A stretch of 64,000 nucleotides of DNA from an uncultured Flavobacteriales bacterium (GCA_943789205.1 CALSTG010000001.1:1850435-1914434); one strand, 5' to 3'. Positions 1-9,752 are shown, counted from the stretch's first letter. The notes: generated from the sequence alone by a model not told the origin. Numbers and translations: made by a program.

Positions 1-17
1 GGCAAGCACGATAATTG

Positions 18-53
18 AAATGAATAAAAGAAACCTTAAGGTCTTATTCATTT
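18..53 (-). terminator. AT-rich hairpin at the 3' end of the lysyl oxidase-like gene
   Basis: A perfect 10-base inverted repeat (arms 18-27 and 44-53) whose inner arm overlaps the stop codon of the reverse-strand gene. The loop itself contains the palindrome CCTTAAGG. No strong T-run follows, so it may be a 3' stabilising hairpin rather than a true intrinsic terminator. Confidence 0.4.
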
Positions 54-2377
54 TTGATGACTAATCTTTCTGAATGAATTACATTTCCTGAAGAAAGTAC
101 AATGGAATAAATCCCAGTTGAAATATTTTTCAAATGAATATTGTGATTATTCATTCCAGCGCTGCCTTGAAATCTTTTCTTATAAATCCGTTTTCCGGCG
201 CTATTTATAATTTCTATTTCTACTTTTTCTTTATTAGCGAGTCCATAGGAAACATCAAACATACCATTAGAAGGGTTCGGAGAGATACCAATGGTGTTTT
301 CAATAGTCAATCCACTGACATTTGCACAAGATTCTACAATTACTTCAACAATCACAGAGCTACTTGTGCAATTGTTCTCAACTGCTTGAACATAAAAGTT
401 TGTTGTTTCAGTCAGCACTGGAGTTGAAAAAGTTGTACCTGTACCTAATAGATTTCCTGTTTCATCATACCAGTTCAATGTACCTGTTCCTGTTGCAGTA
501 AGCTGTGCAACTTCATTAGCACATATGGTAGTGCCAGAAGCTTCAGGATCAGCTGGATCTGCGACTGTTATTTCAACTGGAACGAGATCACTCGTGCATG
601 TACCATTTTGAGTTTCAACTTCCCAATCATAGAAGTAGTAATAATACGATGAGCTAGATGTTGCGCCAACAATTGAAAGAATATCTTCCAAAATATATGG
701 ATAAGTAGCAGAATTGTTGTTTCTGTATAGACCTCCATTCGGTAAATTGGTTCCTACCAATTGATAATTATAACCTACAGGAATTTCAAAATTTACATCT
801 ACACGACTCGCACCAGCTGGAACTGTTTCAGTTAAAGATTCAATTACAGTTCCGTCTTCATCTTGAAATTCTATTGTAACACTTCCTCCTTCTAATGCAT
901 AAACCAAGACACTCTTAAGTGTAAAAGGAATATAGGCATGGAATATGCCTCCTTGCGTAGAGCTAAGGTATCCTCCTCCACCAATTCCATTAGAATATGG
1001 TTCAGCATTTACTATTTCTGTGTATGAATCTGTATTTTGAACCCATACTGTCATATTTTCAACAAGAGGATTCGTTGTGTAGGTAGTTCCGCTAAGTAAA
1101 AAGTTTCCTTCATCATCAAACCATTCAACATCTCCCGTTGATGTTGCTTCGAGGCTGACATACGAACCTGTACAGCCAGAAGCATCATTAACTTGGGGCG
1201 CATTGGGCACGGCGCTGCTAACAACAAATGGAAGTGAAGTATTAGAGCCACAGAAATTAGTAACCGTGCATGCATAACTACCTGGATCAGTAACAACTAT
1301 GCTTTGGGTTGTAGCGCCATTGGACCACAAGAACTCGGTACCCGCTGTTGCCGTCAAAGTAATGGACTGACCTAGGCAGAGGTTATTAGAACCATTTGAA
1401 TTTATCGTTGGCAATATACCCGAATTTTCAGGGTGCTGCATCGTTAACGTTACAGGCACAGCAGTATAATTATTATCCTCGTTTTCTTCCTCGAAGTAAT
1501 TGTTTTTGTCAACTTCCATTACGATGTAATAATCTCCATTGCATGTATTCTCTGGCACATTTATCCACATGCCATCTAACCAATAACCATAAACATCTGT
1601 CCAACCAGAAGAAATACCTTGCTCTACAACGGAACAACCATAGCTTCCTCCTCCAAGATTCCAATTAGTGAAATCGTCATTTGCCATAACATTTCCTCCA
1701 TTGAAGGTCGTATTGTCATCTCTGCAATGTCCATAATATGTGCTTCCTGCGGTGTTTCCACATTGTCCATAATCCATTAGGCAAAATCCGATTTTAGCAC
1801 CATCGCCAACGATAGGCCAATTTAATGGATTTGGATCGGTAGTAGGTATTCTTAGCGTCATTACAGCCCAATCGTCTACATGATTGTGTCCATGGCTTTC
1901 ATGGTAGGTCATACTACCTGTCCAAGTATCTACATAATTCATGTTGTCGCCCTCTTTTTTGTATACCCTTTGTAAAAGCATTTGTTTCGGGTTCTCCTCT
2001 CCATTTGGACATGAAAATGAGCCTGAGCCATTTACGCCGAATATAGTATCATTTCCACATATAAACGCTCGATTACCATTTGAATCTACCCCTCTCACTG
2101 TAAATGAACCATGACCGATGTTAGGAGTGGAACCAGTTACTCTTAATCGTCCATCATCTGGACCTTGATTGTTAAAGTTTTGTCCAGCTCCACTTTGCGG
2201 ATATTCGATCCATCCGTTATCGGCAATACCCTGCCAAGAGGCCGTTATATCCGGAAGAAGAAGACAATCGTTAGTTCCATCAGCGCATTCGCAGCTCGTT
2301 GCATTTGTTGTTGTGCATTGACCTAAGTAATTAAAAGAAAGAGCAATAACACTTAAAAGTGAATAGAAAATTTTCAT
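44..2377 (-). CDS. T9SS-exported lysyl oxidase-like protein
   Basis: A 777-residue secreted protein. Residues 1-19 form a signal peptide. Residues about 41-310 align by eye with the catalytic domain of animal lysyl oxidase, a copper amine oxidase that deaminates peptidyl lysine. They include the N-terminal LPDI motif, the copper-ligand motif HGHNH (H162, H164, H166), the stretch KIGFC that places K195 at the human LTQ lysine, and TDVYGYWLDGMW that places Y263 at the LTQ tyrosine. Two or three Ig-like/CHU_C-type repeats follow (about 325-385, 395-450, 612-680). The C-terminus is a T9SS type A sorting domain (ISPNPSNG, about 700-777). The protein should therefore be exported and anchored or released at the cell surface. 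It is transcribed divergently from the DUF983 gene. Lysyl oxidase domains are known but sparse in bacteria. Activity is inferred from the conserved residues, not shown. Confidence 0.85.
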   Translation of the reverse strand: MKIFYSLLSVIALSFNYLGQCTTTNATSCECADGTNDCLLLPDITASWQGIADNGWIEYPQSGAGQNFNNQGPDDGRLRVTGSTPNIGHGSFTVRGVDSNGNRAFICGNDTIFGVNGSGSFSCPNGEENPKQMLLQRVYKKEGDNMNYVDTWTGSMTYHESHGHNHVDDWAVMTLRIPTTDPNPLNWPIVGDGAKIGFCLMDYGQCGNTAGSTYYGHCRDDNTTFNGGNVMANDDFTNWNLGGGSYGCSVVEQGISSGWTDVYGYWLDGMWINVPENTCNGDYYIVMEVDKNNYFEEENEDNNYTAVPVTLTMQHPENSGILPTINSNGSNNLCLGQSITLTATAGTEFLWSNGATTQSIVVTDPGSYACTVTNFCGSNTSLPFVVSSAVPNAPQVNDASGCTGSYVSLEATSTGDVEWFDDEGNFLLSGTTYTTNPLVENMTVWVQNTDSYTEIVNAEPYSNGIGGGGYLSSTQGGIFHAYIPFTLKSVLVYALEGGSVTIEFQDEDGTVIESLTETVPAGASRVDVNFEIPVGYNYQLVGTNLPNGGLYRNNNSATYPYILEDILSIVGATSSSSYYYYFYDWEVETQNGTCTSDLVPVEITVADPADPEASGTTICANEVAQLTATGTGTLNWYDETGNLLGTGTTFSTPVLTETTNFYVQAVENNCTSSSVIVEVIVESCANVSGLTIENTIGISPNPSNGMFDVSYGLANKEKVEIEIINSAGKRIYKKRFQGSAGMNNHNIHLKNISTGIYSIVLSSGNVIHSERLVIKNE

Positions 2378-2448
2378 AGTTTAGTTTTGTTCTCTCAATA
2401 TACTGAATTCAGATGTGAAAAAATAATATTAGTTAGTATGATACGATA

Positions 2449-2477
2449 TTGTTATCATCAAAAACAGGTTATCTTTG
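2449..2477 (+). promoter_or_regulatory. Putative Bacteroidota promoter for the DUF983 gene
   Basis: A TTG at 2449-2451 and a -7 element TATCTTTG at 2470-2477, separated by 18 bases, fit the TTTG/TAnnTTTG pattern. The -7 element ends only 6 bases before the ATG at 2484, so the transcript would be leaderless or nearly so. A 6-base inverted repeat (2438-2443 and 2453-2458) overlaps the -33 region and could be an operator. Confidence 0.45.
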
Positions 2478-2483
2478 GTTAAT

Positions 2484-2873
2484 ATGATGCCAAAGTTGTA
2501 TAGTATTGTCAAATTAAGATGTCCAAAATGCTTGCATGGAAAATTTTTTGAATCACATGTCTATGATTTAAAACGTATTGGAAACGTATTAGATAATTGT
2601 CCAAAATGCAAAACAAATTACATTCCTGAACCAGGATTTTATTTTGGTGCGATGTACGTGTCATATGCCTTGGGTGTTGCTATTTTTGTTGCGATATGGG
2701 TGGGTGCTAATCTTTTTTTTAGCGCCGTTTCTGTTTGGATCCAGATTTCAATTTTAACTGGCTTAATTATCATTTTAAGTCCTTTAATCTTTGCCTTGTC
2801 TAAAATCATTTATGCCAATATTTTTATCCATTACGATAAAGAGGCAAATAAGAAGAAAGGTGGGGATAATTAA
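2484..2873 (+). CDS. DUF983 family small membrane protein
   Basis: About 129 residues. The N-terminal half carries two CPKC pairs, a zinc-ribbon-like arrangement, and the C-terminal half has two hydrophobic helices. This is the layout of the DUF983 family, common in Bacteroidota and alphaproteobacteria and of unknown function. Two adjacent ATGs (2484, 2487) are the plausible starts; a TTG at 2475 is also in frame but lies inside the -7 promoter element. The protein is probably in the inner membrane. Confidence 0.8.
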   Translation: MMPKLYSIVKLRCPKCLHGKFFESHVYDLKRIGNVLDNCPKCKTNYIPEPGFYFGAMYVSYALGVAIFVAIWVGANLFFSAVSVWIQISILTGLIIILSPLIFALSKIIYANIFIHYDKEANKKKGGDN

Positions 2874-2917
2874 AAGCTCGTGTGCTTTTTGTAATTTCGA
2901 ATCAAATCGATGTAAAT

Positions 2918-3775
2918 ATGAAAAACCAATACTTTAAATTTTTATTTATTCTATCTTTTTCTCTGTTGATAAAGTTGGATTCTCAAGCACAAATTATTAC
3001 CAATAATTTTTCTCCAGTGGTCGTTATCGATGCAACAGATGATCCTTACGCCTTTGATTTTAATGGTGATGGAGTTATTGAATTTTACTTTTTAGTTCAA
3101 GATTTGAGTGGAGATACAACGATTTCTGGTCTTCCTGCGACTTATGACGGGTCGGGATCACTTCTTGGTTGTGCCAATGGTATGCCAACTGGAGTAACAT
3201 CTACCGAAACCTCAGCATTTGATGTCTCCCTTTTGAATGCAGGTGATGAATTAACTGTTTTCCAAGAGTATGGGTCAGATACAAGCTATGCATTGGGTAT
3301 AGATCTTATAATTAATACTGCAGTTATAGGAAGTTTACCCTATCAATACGGTGCTTTCTTGGGGGCCCAAGGTTATTTAGGTGCTATGTTTGATATAGCT
3401 GGCAGCCTTCATTTTGGTTGGGTCGAAGTTTCGGTTTTGTCCGACGGTAGTCAAATTACATTACATTCTTATGGTTACGATACCTCTTCATCTGGCGACC
3501 CTTTAATAGTCGGTAATCCTAATGCAAACACCATTGAAATGAGCCAAGATATTTTGGAGATTAGTTATTTTCAAAATATATTAAATGTTGATTTGTCCGC
3601 GTTTGATGCTCATGCAAAGTTGAACATTGTTGATCCAAGCGGAAAAAATTGCGCTCAATATGGATTGTCAAACATGCATAATGAGTTTGATTTAAGTAGT
3701 TTTCATTCAGGTTTATATGTTGTTTCCTGTGTATCTAGAGGTACTGTTATTACACAGAAAATCATAATTCCTTAA
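2918..3775 (+). CDS. Secreted protein with T9SS-type C-terminal domain
   Basis: About 285 residues from the ATG at 2918, which begins a clear signal peptide ending at SQAQ. An in-frame upstream start at 2882 would put 12 polar residues before the signal, so it is unlikely. The body contains an EF-hand-like DFNGDGVIEF segment and is rich in Gly/Ser/Asp. The last 70 residues look like a T9SS type A sorting domain (SGLYVVSC followed by a final beta strand), though the usual PNP motif is absent. I recognise no enzymatic domain. It lies between the DUF983 gene and dnaK on the same strand. Confidence 0.7.
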   Translation: MKNQYFKFLFILSFSLLIKLDSQAQIITNNFSPVVVIDATDDPYAFDFNGDGVIEFYFLVQDLSGDTTISGLPATYDGSGSLLGCANGMPTGVTSTETSAFDVSLLNAGDELTVFQEYGSDTSYALGIDLIINTAVIGSLPYQYGAFLGAQGYLGAMFDIAGSLHFGWVEVSVLSDGSQITLHSYGYDTSSSGDPLIVGNPNANTIEMSQDILEISYFQNILNVDLSAFDAHAKLNIVDPSGKNCAQYGLSNMHNEFDLSSFHSGLYVVSCVSRGTVITQKIIIP

Positions 3776-3818
3776 GCACGTTTCTTTAGTTCCTTAAGTA
3801 TTCTACTTTGTCAGAAAG

Positions 3819-3866
3819 TATGACAATTAGACATAATATTTTTTAATGCGTGCCCTTTTTGTCATA
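3819..3866. repeat. 8-base inverted repeat upstream of dnaK
   Basis: TATGACAA at 3819-3826 and its exact complement TTGTCATA at 3859-3866 flank 32 bases in the 150-base region before dnaK. It does not match CIRCE. It could be a regulator site or a 5' UTR stem; the role is unknown. Confidence 0.35.
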
Positions 3867-3926
3867 ATAACCTCTTGTTTTTTGCTGTGGCATATTAATT
3901 GACACATGACTGAAAAAAATAATAAC

Positions 3927-5837
3927 ATGGGAAAAATTATAGGAATTGACTTAGGAACCACAAATTCGTGTGTTTCGGTCATGGAAGGAAACGAACCAGT
4001 GGTTATAGCAAACTCAGAAGGTAAAAGAACAACACCTTCTGTTGTAGCTTTTGTTGAAGGCGGTGAGCGTAAAGTCGGTGACCCAGCCAAAAGACAAGCC
4101 ATTACGAATCCAACCAAAACAATTTACTCTATAAAGCGATTTATGGGGTCAAGCTTTGACGATTGTAAAAAAGAAGTATCAAGAATGCCGTATAAAGTGG
4201 TTAAAGGAGATAACAATACGCCACGCGTGGAGATTGATGATCGTAAATATTCACCGCAAGAAATTTCAGCAATGATTCTTCAAAAGATGAAGAAAACAGC
4301 GGAAGATTATTTAGGACAAGAGGTTTCAGAAGCAGTAGTTACTGTTCCTGCATACTTTAATGACTCGCAGCGTCAAGCAACGAAAGAAGCAGGTGAAGTT
4401 GCAGGCTTAACAATCAAAAGAATCATTAATGAGCCAACTGCAGCGGCATTGGCATACGGACTAGATAAAAAAGGAATAGACCAAAAAATTGTGGTTTTTG
4501 ACTTTGGCGGTGGAACACATGATGTTTCTATCCTTGAGCTAGGAGACGGTGTTTTTGAGGTATTGTCAACGGACGGTGACACACATCTTGGTGGAGACGA
4601 TGTAGATGAAACAATCATCTCATGGTTAGCTGATGAGTTTAAGAAAGATGAAGGTTTAGATCTTAGAAAAGATCCAATGGCATTGCAAAGATTGAAGGAA
4701 GCAGCAGAGAAAGCAAAAATTGAGCTTTCGTCTACAACTTCTACGGAAATCAACTTGCCTTATATCATGCCTGTAGACGGTGTTCCAAAACATTTAGTTC
4801 GAACACTACAACGTGCAAAATTTGAGCAGTTAATCTCAGAAATTGTAGAAAGAACAATTGCGCCATGCAGATCGGCACTTAAAAATGCTGGTTTATCTGC
4901 AAGTGACATCGACGAGGTAATTATCGTAGGTGGTTCTACAAGGATTCCAATTATTCAGGATGCAGTGAAGAACTTTTTCGGAAAGGCGCCTTCTAAAGGA
5001 GTAAATCCTGATGAGGTTGTTGCAATTGGTGCAGCGATTCAAGGTGGTGTTTTAACAGGAGAAGTTAAAGATGTTTTATTGTTAGACGTTACACCATTGT
5101 CTTTAGGAATTGAAACAATGGGTGGTGTATTTACTAAGTTAATCGAGTCGAACACAACGATTCCAGCGAAAAAATCAGAGGTATTTTCTACCGCAGCTGA
5201 CAATCAACCATCTGTAGACATTCATGTGCTTCAAGGAGAACGACCAATGGCAAACGATAATAAATCATTGGGAAGGTTCCAGTTGAGTGACATTCCTGCA
5301 GCGCCACGAGGTGTGCCTCAAATTGAAGTTACATTTGATATTGATGCAAACGGAATCATGAATATTTCTGCAAAAGATAAGGGTACAGGAAAAGAACAAT
5401 CGATTAAGATTGAAGCTTCCTCAGGTTTGTCTGACGCAGAAATTGAAAAAATGAAAGCAGAGGCAGAAGCAAACGCAGAAGCAGATCAGAAGAAGAAAGA
5501 AGAAGTTGAGGTTGTGAATAAAGCAGACTCTACAATCTTCCAAACTGAAAGACAACTTAAGGAATATGGAGATAAACTTCCAGCAGATAAAAAACAACCT
5601 ATCGAGGATGCTTTAGCAGAATTGAAAAAGGAGTTTGAAGCGAAGAATATTGAAAACCTTGAACCAGCGATGGAAAAGTTGAACAATGTATTCCAAGCGG
5701 CATCTCAAGAGATGTACAATGCAACGAATCAAGAGGGTGGAGATCCTAATGCGGGTCAGCCACAAGGTGAAGGTGCAGAAAATGCTCAAGATGAGGTCAC
5801 AGATGTTGACTTCGAAGAAGTAAACGAAAAGAAATAG
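3927..5837 (+). CDS. dnaK: Molecular chaperone DnaK (Hsp70)
   Basis: About 636 residues from the ATG at 3927, which gives the family N-terminus [14 protein letters not shown]; an ATG at 3906 would add seven polar residues. The ATPase domain shows the phosphate-1 loop GIDLGTTNS, the phosphate-2 loop [10 protein letters not shown] and the adenosine motif [10 protein letters not shown]. The conserved linker [15 protein letters not shown] leads into the substrate-binding domain, and a charged lid ends in [11 protein letters not shown], like the EEV-type tail of other bacterial DnaKs. It folds and refolds cytosolic proteins with DnaJ and GrpE, neither of which is nearby. A strong hairpin terminator follows, so it is probably the last gene of its transcript. 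An inverted repeat lies upstream. Confidence 0.97.
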   Translation: MGKIIGIDLGTTNSCVSVMEGNEPVVIANSEGKRTTPSVVAFVEGGERKVGDPAKRQAITNPTKTIYSIKRFMGSSFDDCKKEVSRMPYKVVKGDNNTPRVEIDDRKYSPQEISAMILQKMKKTAEDYLGQEVSEAVVTVPAYFNDSQRQATKEAGEVAGLTIKRIINEPTAAALAYGLDKKGIDQKIVVFDFGGGTHDVSILELGDGVFEVLSTDGDTHLGGDDVDETIISWLADEFKKDEGLDLRKDPMALQRLKEAAEKAKIELSSTTSTEINLPYIMPVDGVPKHLVRTLQRAKFEQLISEIVERTIAPCRSALKNAGLSASDIDEVIIVGGSTRIPIIQDAVKNFFGKAPSKGVNPDEVVAIGAAIQGGVLTGEVKDVLLLDVTPLSLGIETMGGVFTKLIESNTTIPAKKSEVFSTAADNQPSVDIHVLQGERPMANDNKSLGRFQLSDIPAAPRGVPQIEVTFDIDANGIMNISAKDKGTGKEQSIKIEASSGLSDAEIEKMKAEAEANAEADQKKKEEVEVVNKADSTIFQTERQLKEYGDKLPADKKQPIEDALAELKKEFEAKNIENLEPAMEKLNNVFQAASQEMYNATNQEGGDPNAGQPQGEGAENAQDEVTDVDFEEVNEKK

Positions 5838-5872
5838 TTTCTAGTAGTAAAGGATTATTTGGTTATAAGTTG

Positions 5873-5899
5873 AAAGGCACCCCTGGGGTGCCTTTTTTT
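5873..5899 (+). terminator. Intrinsic terminator after dnaK
   Basis: A 9-bp GC-rich stem AAAGGCACC / GGTGCCTTT (5873-5881, 5887-5895) with a 5-base loop and a run of T to 5899. It lies between two convergent genes, and the A-run on the other side allows it to work for the reverse-strand hydrolase as well. Confidence 0.9.
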
Positions 5900-6713
5900 A
5901 TATATTGATGGCTTTTTTCAGGCGAGAGAGGTTGCTATCCTTGAAAAAATCGTGCCCACATTCGATTTCTATTAAAGCTTCAGGAAAACCTAATTGCTCC
6001 AAAAACTGATTGGCTTGTTGTGTCCTAATGACTTGGTCATATTTACCCATAATTACCTTAAAATAGATCTTATTAGAGTTCAGTGACGAAGAGATTGCAT
6101 TAAAGTCAGGTTTGATGTTTCTGAATCCTCGCCACGTTCTTGACGCCCTTTGAAATTTCTCTTTATTACCTGCAAATAATTCAATAAAGGCAAATACTTT
6201 TGGTCTAACGAATCCTATTCTGAATAGGCAAGTTTTGCAATTCTAATAAATGATTTTGGGGAACCTTCCCATTTTTGAAATAATAATCTAGCCAAACGCA
6301 TACGTGAGGTTCGATTATAAAAACTCATAGGGTCCATTCCGTCAGGAGAAATTACTTGAACGGATTTTAGTCGTTCTTCATATAAAGGAAGTAGTGACAA
6401 GTACAAATCTTCCACCTTGAGAAAAACCAATAAAATGAAAATGATCGTTTGCCTCTTTTTCAATAATTTTTGCAAAGATTGAATTGAATTCTTCGATTTT
6501 CAGGGGTTGGTTTTCGATTCTTTCTACAGGAAATTGAGATTTTCCATGATGAGGTAGTACAATTAATATCAGTTTCCGATCTTTTTTTGCCAAAAACAAA
6601 AAATCTTCCACGTTTCTGCCATGTCCATGAAAGCAAACCAATGTATGACGACCAATTCCTTGCGTGTAATATTCTAGACTTAGTTCATTATTTGTAACTA
6701 TTTGAGCCTTCAT
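5898..6713 (-). pseudogene. Alpha/beta hydrolase, broken by two frameshifts
   Basis: Reading the reverse strand from the ATG at 6713, one frame gives an alpha/beta hydrolase N-terminus with the oxyanion-type HGHGR segment and the nucleophile elbow GFSQGG. It then runs to a stop near 6378. A second frame continues the fold (SLLPLYEERLKS, VISPDGMDP) to a stop at 6215. A third frame carries the C-terminal part, including the base-like GHDFF, to a stop at 5898-5900. Removing one T near 6404-6409 and adding one T near 6219-6226 restores one frame of about 270 residues. The conserved catalytic Ser and His argue that decay is recent or that the indels are sequencing errors. The substrate is unknown. 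Confidence 0.75.
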
Positions 6714-6834
6714 ATGCTTGAAATTAATAAAATGTAAATGTTTTTTTTGTAGGGACTGAACACTAATTAACATTTTGGTAAAAATTTGTGAATAAACAAT
6801 TTGTAGTTTATCACTTCTTTACTAGTAATTCAAT

Positions 6835-6842
6835 TAAATTTG
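6835..6842 (+). promoter_or_regulatory. Putative -7 element upstream of carB
   Basis: TAAATTTG matches TAnnTTTG and lies 46 bases before the carB start. I see no good TTTG at the expected -33 distance. Confidence 0.3.
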
Positions 6843-6888
6843 CTCTCGATTTATTGTGTTATGTTATATCATCTAAATTGAACATTAT

Positions 6889-9705
6889 ATGCCCAAAGAT
6901 TCTTCAATCAAATCTATATTAATTATTGGTAGCGGTCCCATTGTCATTGGACAAGCTTGTGAATTTGATTATGCTGGCTCTCAGGCTTCAAGATCTTTAA
7001 GAGATGAGGGTATTGAGGTTACTTTAATCAATTCGAATCCTGCAACAATCATGACCGACAAAGTTGTTGCAGATAACGTTTATTTAAAGCCTCTTGAGCC
7101 GTCAAGTGTTCGAGAAATTCTTGAGCAACACAATATCGATGCGGTCCTTCCAACAATGGGTGGGCAAACTGCATTGAATTTGTGCATCAAATGTGATGAA
7201 ATGGGGCTTTGGGAAGAGTTTGATGTAGATATAATAGGTGTCAACATCGATGCGATAGAAATCACTGAGAATAGAGAGGCTTTCCGTGATTTAATGACTG
7301 AAATTGGCGTGCCTATGGCACCTCAGAAAACAGCTAAATCTTTTTTAGAAGGAAAAGAGATTGCTCAGGAGTTTGGTTTCCCTTTATGCATTAGGCCTTC
7401 ATACACGTTGGGTGGTTCTGGTGCATCTATTTTGCATGATCCAAAAGAATTTGACAATTTGTTAGAACGTGGTCTTCAACTTTCCCCCATTCATGAGGTC
7501 ATGATTGATAAAGCATTATTGGGCTGGAAGGAATACGAGCTAGAACTTTTGAGAGATTGTAATGATAATGTCGTTATTATATGTTCAATCGAGAATTTTG
7601 ATCCGATGGGAATTCACACAGGTGATTCCATAACGGTCGCTCCAGCTATGACTTTGTCAGATACTACTTTTCAGAGAATGAGGGATATGGCGATCAATAT
7701 GATGCGTTCTATCGGAGAGTTTGCAGGAGGATGTAATGTTCAGTTTGCAGTTTCTCCTGATGAAAAGGAAGAAATTATTGCAATTGAAATTAATCCAAGA
7801 GTCAGTCGTTCATCTGCCTTAGCTTCGAAAGCAACAGGGTATCCTATTGCAAAAATTGCATCAAAGCTAGCAATTGGATACTCATTAGATGAGCTACAGA
7901 ATCAGATTACAAAAACCACATCTGCGCTTTTCGAACCTACATTGGATTATGTGATTGTTAAAATTCCCAGATGGAATTTCAACAAATTCCCTGGTACGGA
8001 CCGGAAATTAGGACTTCAAATGAAGTCTGTTGGTGAAGTCATGGGAATTGGACGTTCGTTTCAAGAGGCCCTTCAAAAAGCATGTCAATCGTTAGAGATA
8101 AATCGAAATGGACTTGGTGCAGATGGTAGAGAATTGACCAATCAAAAAGAGATTCTTCATTCACTAGAAAACGCAAGCTGGAATAGGTTGTTTCATATTT
8201 ATGATGCAATTAAGTTAGGTATCCCATTTAAAACCATTGTTGAAAAAACCAAAATTGATATCTGGTTCCTTAAGCAAATCGAGGACCTTATAAATTTAGA
8301 AGGTCGTATTGAGAAATTTCATATTGAAAACCTTCCGGAAGAGCTGTTTTTTGAGGCAAAACAAAAAGGTTATGCAGATCGACAAATTGCTCATTTACTA
8401 CGATGTTTAGAATCAGAGGTGCATTCCAAAAGAAATGCAATAGGTTTGAATCGCGTTTATAAATTAGTCGATACCTGTGCTGCTGAATTTTCTGCACAAA
8501 CGCCATATTACTATTCTACCTTTGAATTTGAAAATGAAAGTAAAGTCTCAGATAAGAAAAAAGTTGTTGTATTAGGCTCAGGTCCCAATCGTATTGGGCA
8601 AGGGATTGAATTTGATTACTCATGTGTTCATGGAGTACTTGCCGCAAAGGAATGCGGATACGAAACAATCATGATAAATTGTAATCCAGAAACTGTTTCT
8701 ACTGACTTTGATACTGCTGATAAACTTTATTTTGAGCCTGTGTTTTGGGAACATATTTATGATATCATTCAGCATGAAAAACCTGAAGGTGTAATTGTAC
8801 AGCTCGGTGGTCAGACTGCACTTAAATTGGCAGAAAAATTAAGTCGCTACGGTATAAAAGTTTTAGGTACGAGTTTTGACGCTTTGGACCTTGCGGAAGA
8901 CAGAGGTCGTTTTTCAAAGCTTCTTGAAGCAAATGAGATTCCTTTTCCAAAATATGGAGTTGTCGAAAGTGCGGAGCAAGCTTTAGAACTATCCGATGAT
9001 TTGGGCTTTCCATTACTTGTTCGACCCTCGTATGTTTTGGGTGGTCAGAAAATGAAAATTGTAATAAATAAAGAGGAATTAGAGCATCATGTTGTTGATA
9101 TTTTAAACGAGATGGGGGACAACCAAATTCTTCTTGATCACTTTTTAGGTGGAGCTATAGAAGCAGAAGCCGATGCTATTTGTGATGGTGAGGATGTTTA
9201 CATTATTGGTATAATGCAGCATATAGAACCCGCTGGAATTCACTCGGGAGATTCATATGCCGTTCTGCCTCCATATAATCTTGGTGATTTTGTAATGACT
9301 CAAATCGAAGACATAACTAAAAAGATAGCAGTGGAACTTCAGACTGTGGGACTTATTAATATTCAGTTTGCTATCAAAGATGACAAGGTTTATGTAATTG
9401 AGGCCAATCCGAGAGCGTCTAGAACAGTTCCATTTATTGCAAAGGCTTACGATGAGCCATATGTGAATTATGCAGCAAAAGTAATGCTCGGCGAGAAAAA
9501 AGTAAAAGACTTTAATTTTACGCCTCACAAAAAAGGATATGCCATAAAAATACCTGTCTTTTCATATGAGAAGTTTCCAGATGTTAAAAAAGAGCTAGGT
9601 CCAGAAATGAAGTCTACGGGTGAAGCCATCAGATTTATAGATGACCTTAAAGATCCATTCTTCAGAAAAGTTTATTCAGAACGAAATATGCATTTGTCAC
9701 GTTAA
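6889..9705 (+). CDS. carB: Carbamoyl-phosphate synthase large subunit, lacking the C-terminal allosteric domain
   Basis: A 938-residue protein that combines glutamine-derived ammonia, bicarbonate and two ATP into carbamoyl phosphate for pyrimidine and arginine synthesis. The two homologous halves start with GSGPIVIGQACEFDY (about residue 13) and GSGPNRIGQGIEFDY (about 563), each followed by an ATP-grasp domain; FNKFPGTDRKLG and YEKFPDVKKELG mark equivalent points of each half. Enterobacterial CarB is about 1070 residues. This one ends soon after the second ATP-grasp domain and so lacks the MGS-like regulatory domain that binds UMP or ornithine. carA is not in the window. It stands alone between the broken hydrolase and the polyprenyl synthase gene. 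Confidence 0.95.
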   Translation: MPKDSSIKSILIIGSGPIVIGQACEFDYAGSQASRSLRDEGIEVTLINSNPATIMTDKVVADNVYLKPLEPSSVREILEQHNIDAVLPTMGGQTALNLCIKCDEMGLWEEFDVDIIGVNIDAIEITENREAFRDLMTEIGVPMAPQKTAKSFLEGKEIAQEFGFPLCIRPSYTLGGSGASILHDPKEFDNLLERGLQLSPIHEVMIDKALLGWKEYELELLRDCNDNVVIICSIENFDPMGIHTGDSITVAPAMTLSDTTFQRMRDMAINMMRSIGEFAGGCNVQFAVSPDEKEEIIAIEINPRVSRSSALASKATGYPIAKIASKLAIGYSLDELQNQITKTTSALFEPTLDYVIVKIPRWNFNKFPGTDRKLGLQMKSVGEVMGIGRSFQEALQKACQSLEINRNGLGADGRELTNQKEILHSLENASWNRLFHIYDAIKLGIPFKTIVEKTKIDIWFLKQIEDLINLEGRIEKFHIENLPEELFFEAKQKGYADRQIAHLLRCLESEVHSKRNAIGLNRVYKLVDTCAAEFSAQTPYYYSTFEFENESKVSDKKKVVVLGSGPNRIGQGIEFDYSCVHGVLAAKECGYETIMINCNPETVSTDFDTADKLYFEPVFWEHIYDIIQHEKPEGVIVQLGGQTALKLAEKLSRYGIKVLGTSFDALDLAEDRGRFSKLLEANEIPFPKYGVVESAEQALELSDDLGFPLLVRPSYVLGGQKMKIVINKEELEHHVVDILNEMGDNQILLDHFLGGAIEAEADAICDGEDVYIIGIMQHIEPAGIHSGDSYAVLPPYNLGDFVMTQIEDITKKIAVELQTVGLINIQFAIKDDKVYVIEANPRASRTVPFIAKAYDEPYVNYAAKVMLGEKKVKDFNFTPHKKGYAIKIPVFSYEKFPDVKKELGPEMKSTGEAIRFIDDLKDPFFRKVYSERNMHLSR

Positions 9706-9740
9706 TGACATTTTATACCTAATCTCACTCCCCCTTTTTT

Positions 9741-9748
9741 TATATTTG
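9741..9748 (+). promoter_or_regulatory. -7 element directly before the polyprenyl synthase gene
   Basis: TATATTTG is a perfect TAnnTTTG and ends 4 bases before the ATG at 9753, which would give a leaderless or nearly leaderless mRNA. A clear -33 TTTG is not visible. Confidence 0.5.
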
Positions 9749-9752
9749 TACT

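Noticed and set aside
3776-3926. CIRCE element or sigma-54 promoter before dnaK
   Set aside because: The 8-base inverted repeat differs from TTAGCACTC-N9-GAGTGCTAA, and the TGGCA-like stretch near 3889 lacks the correct TTGC partner spacing.
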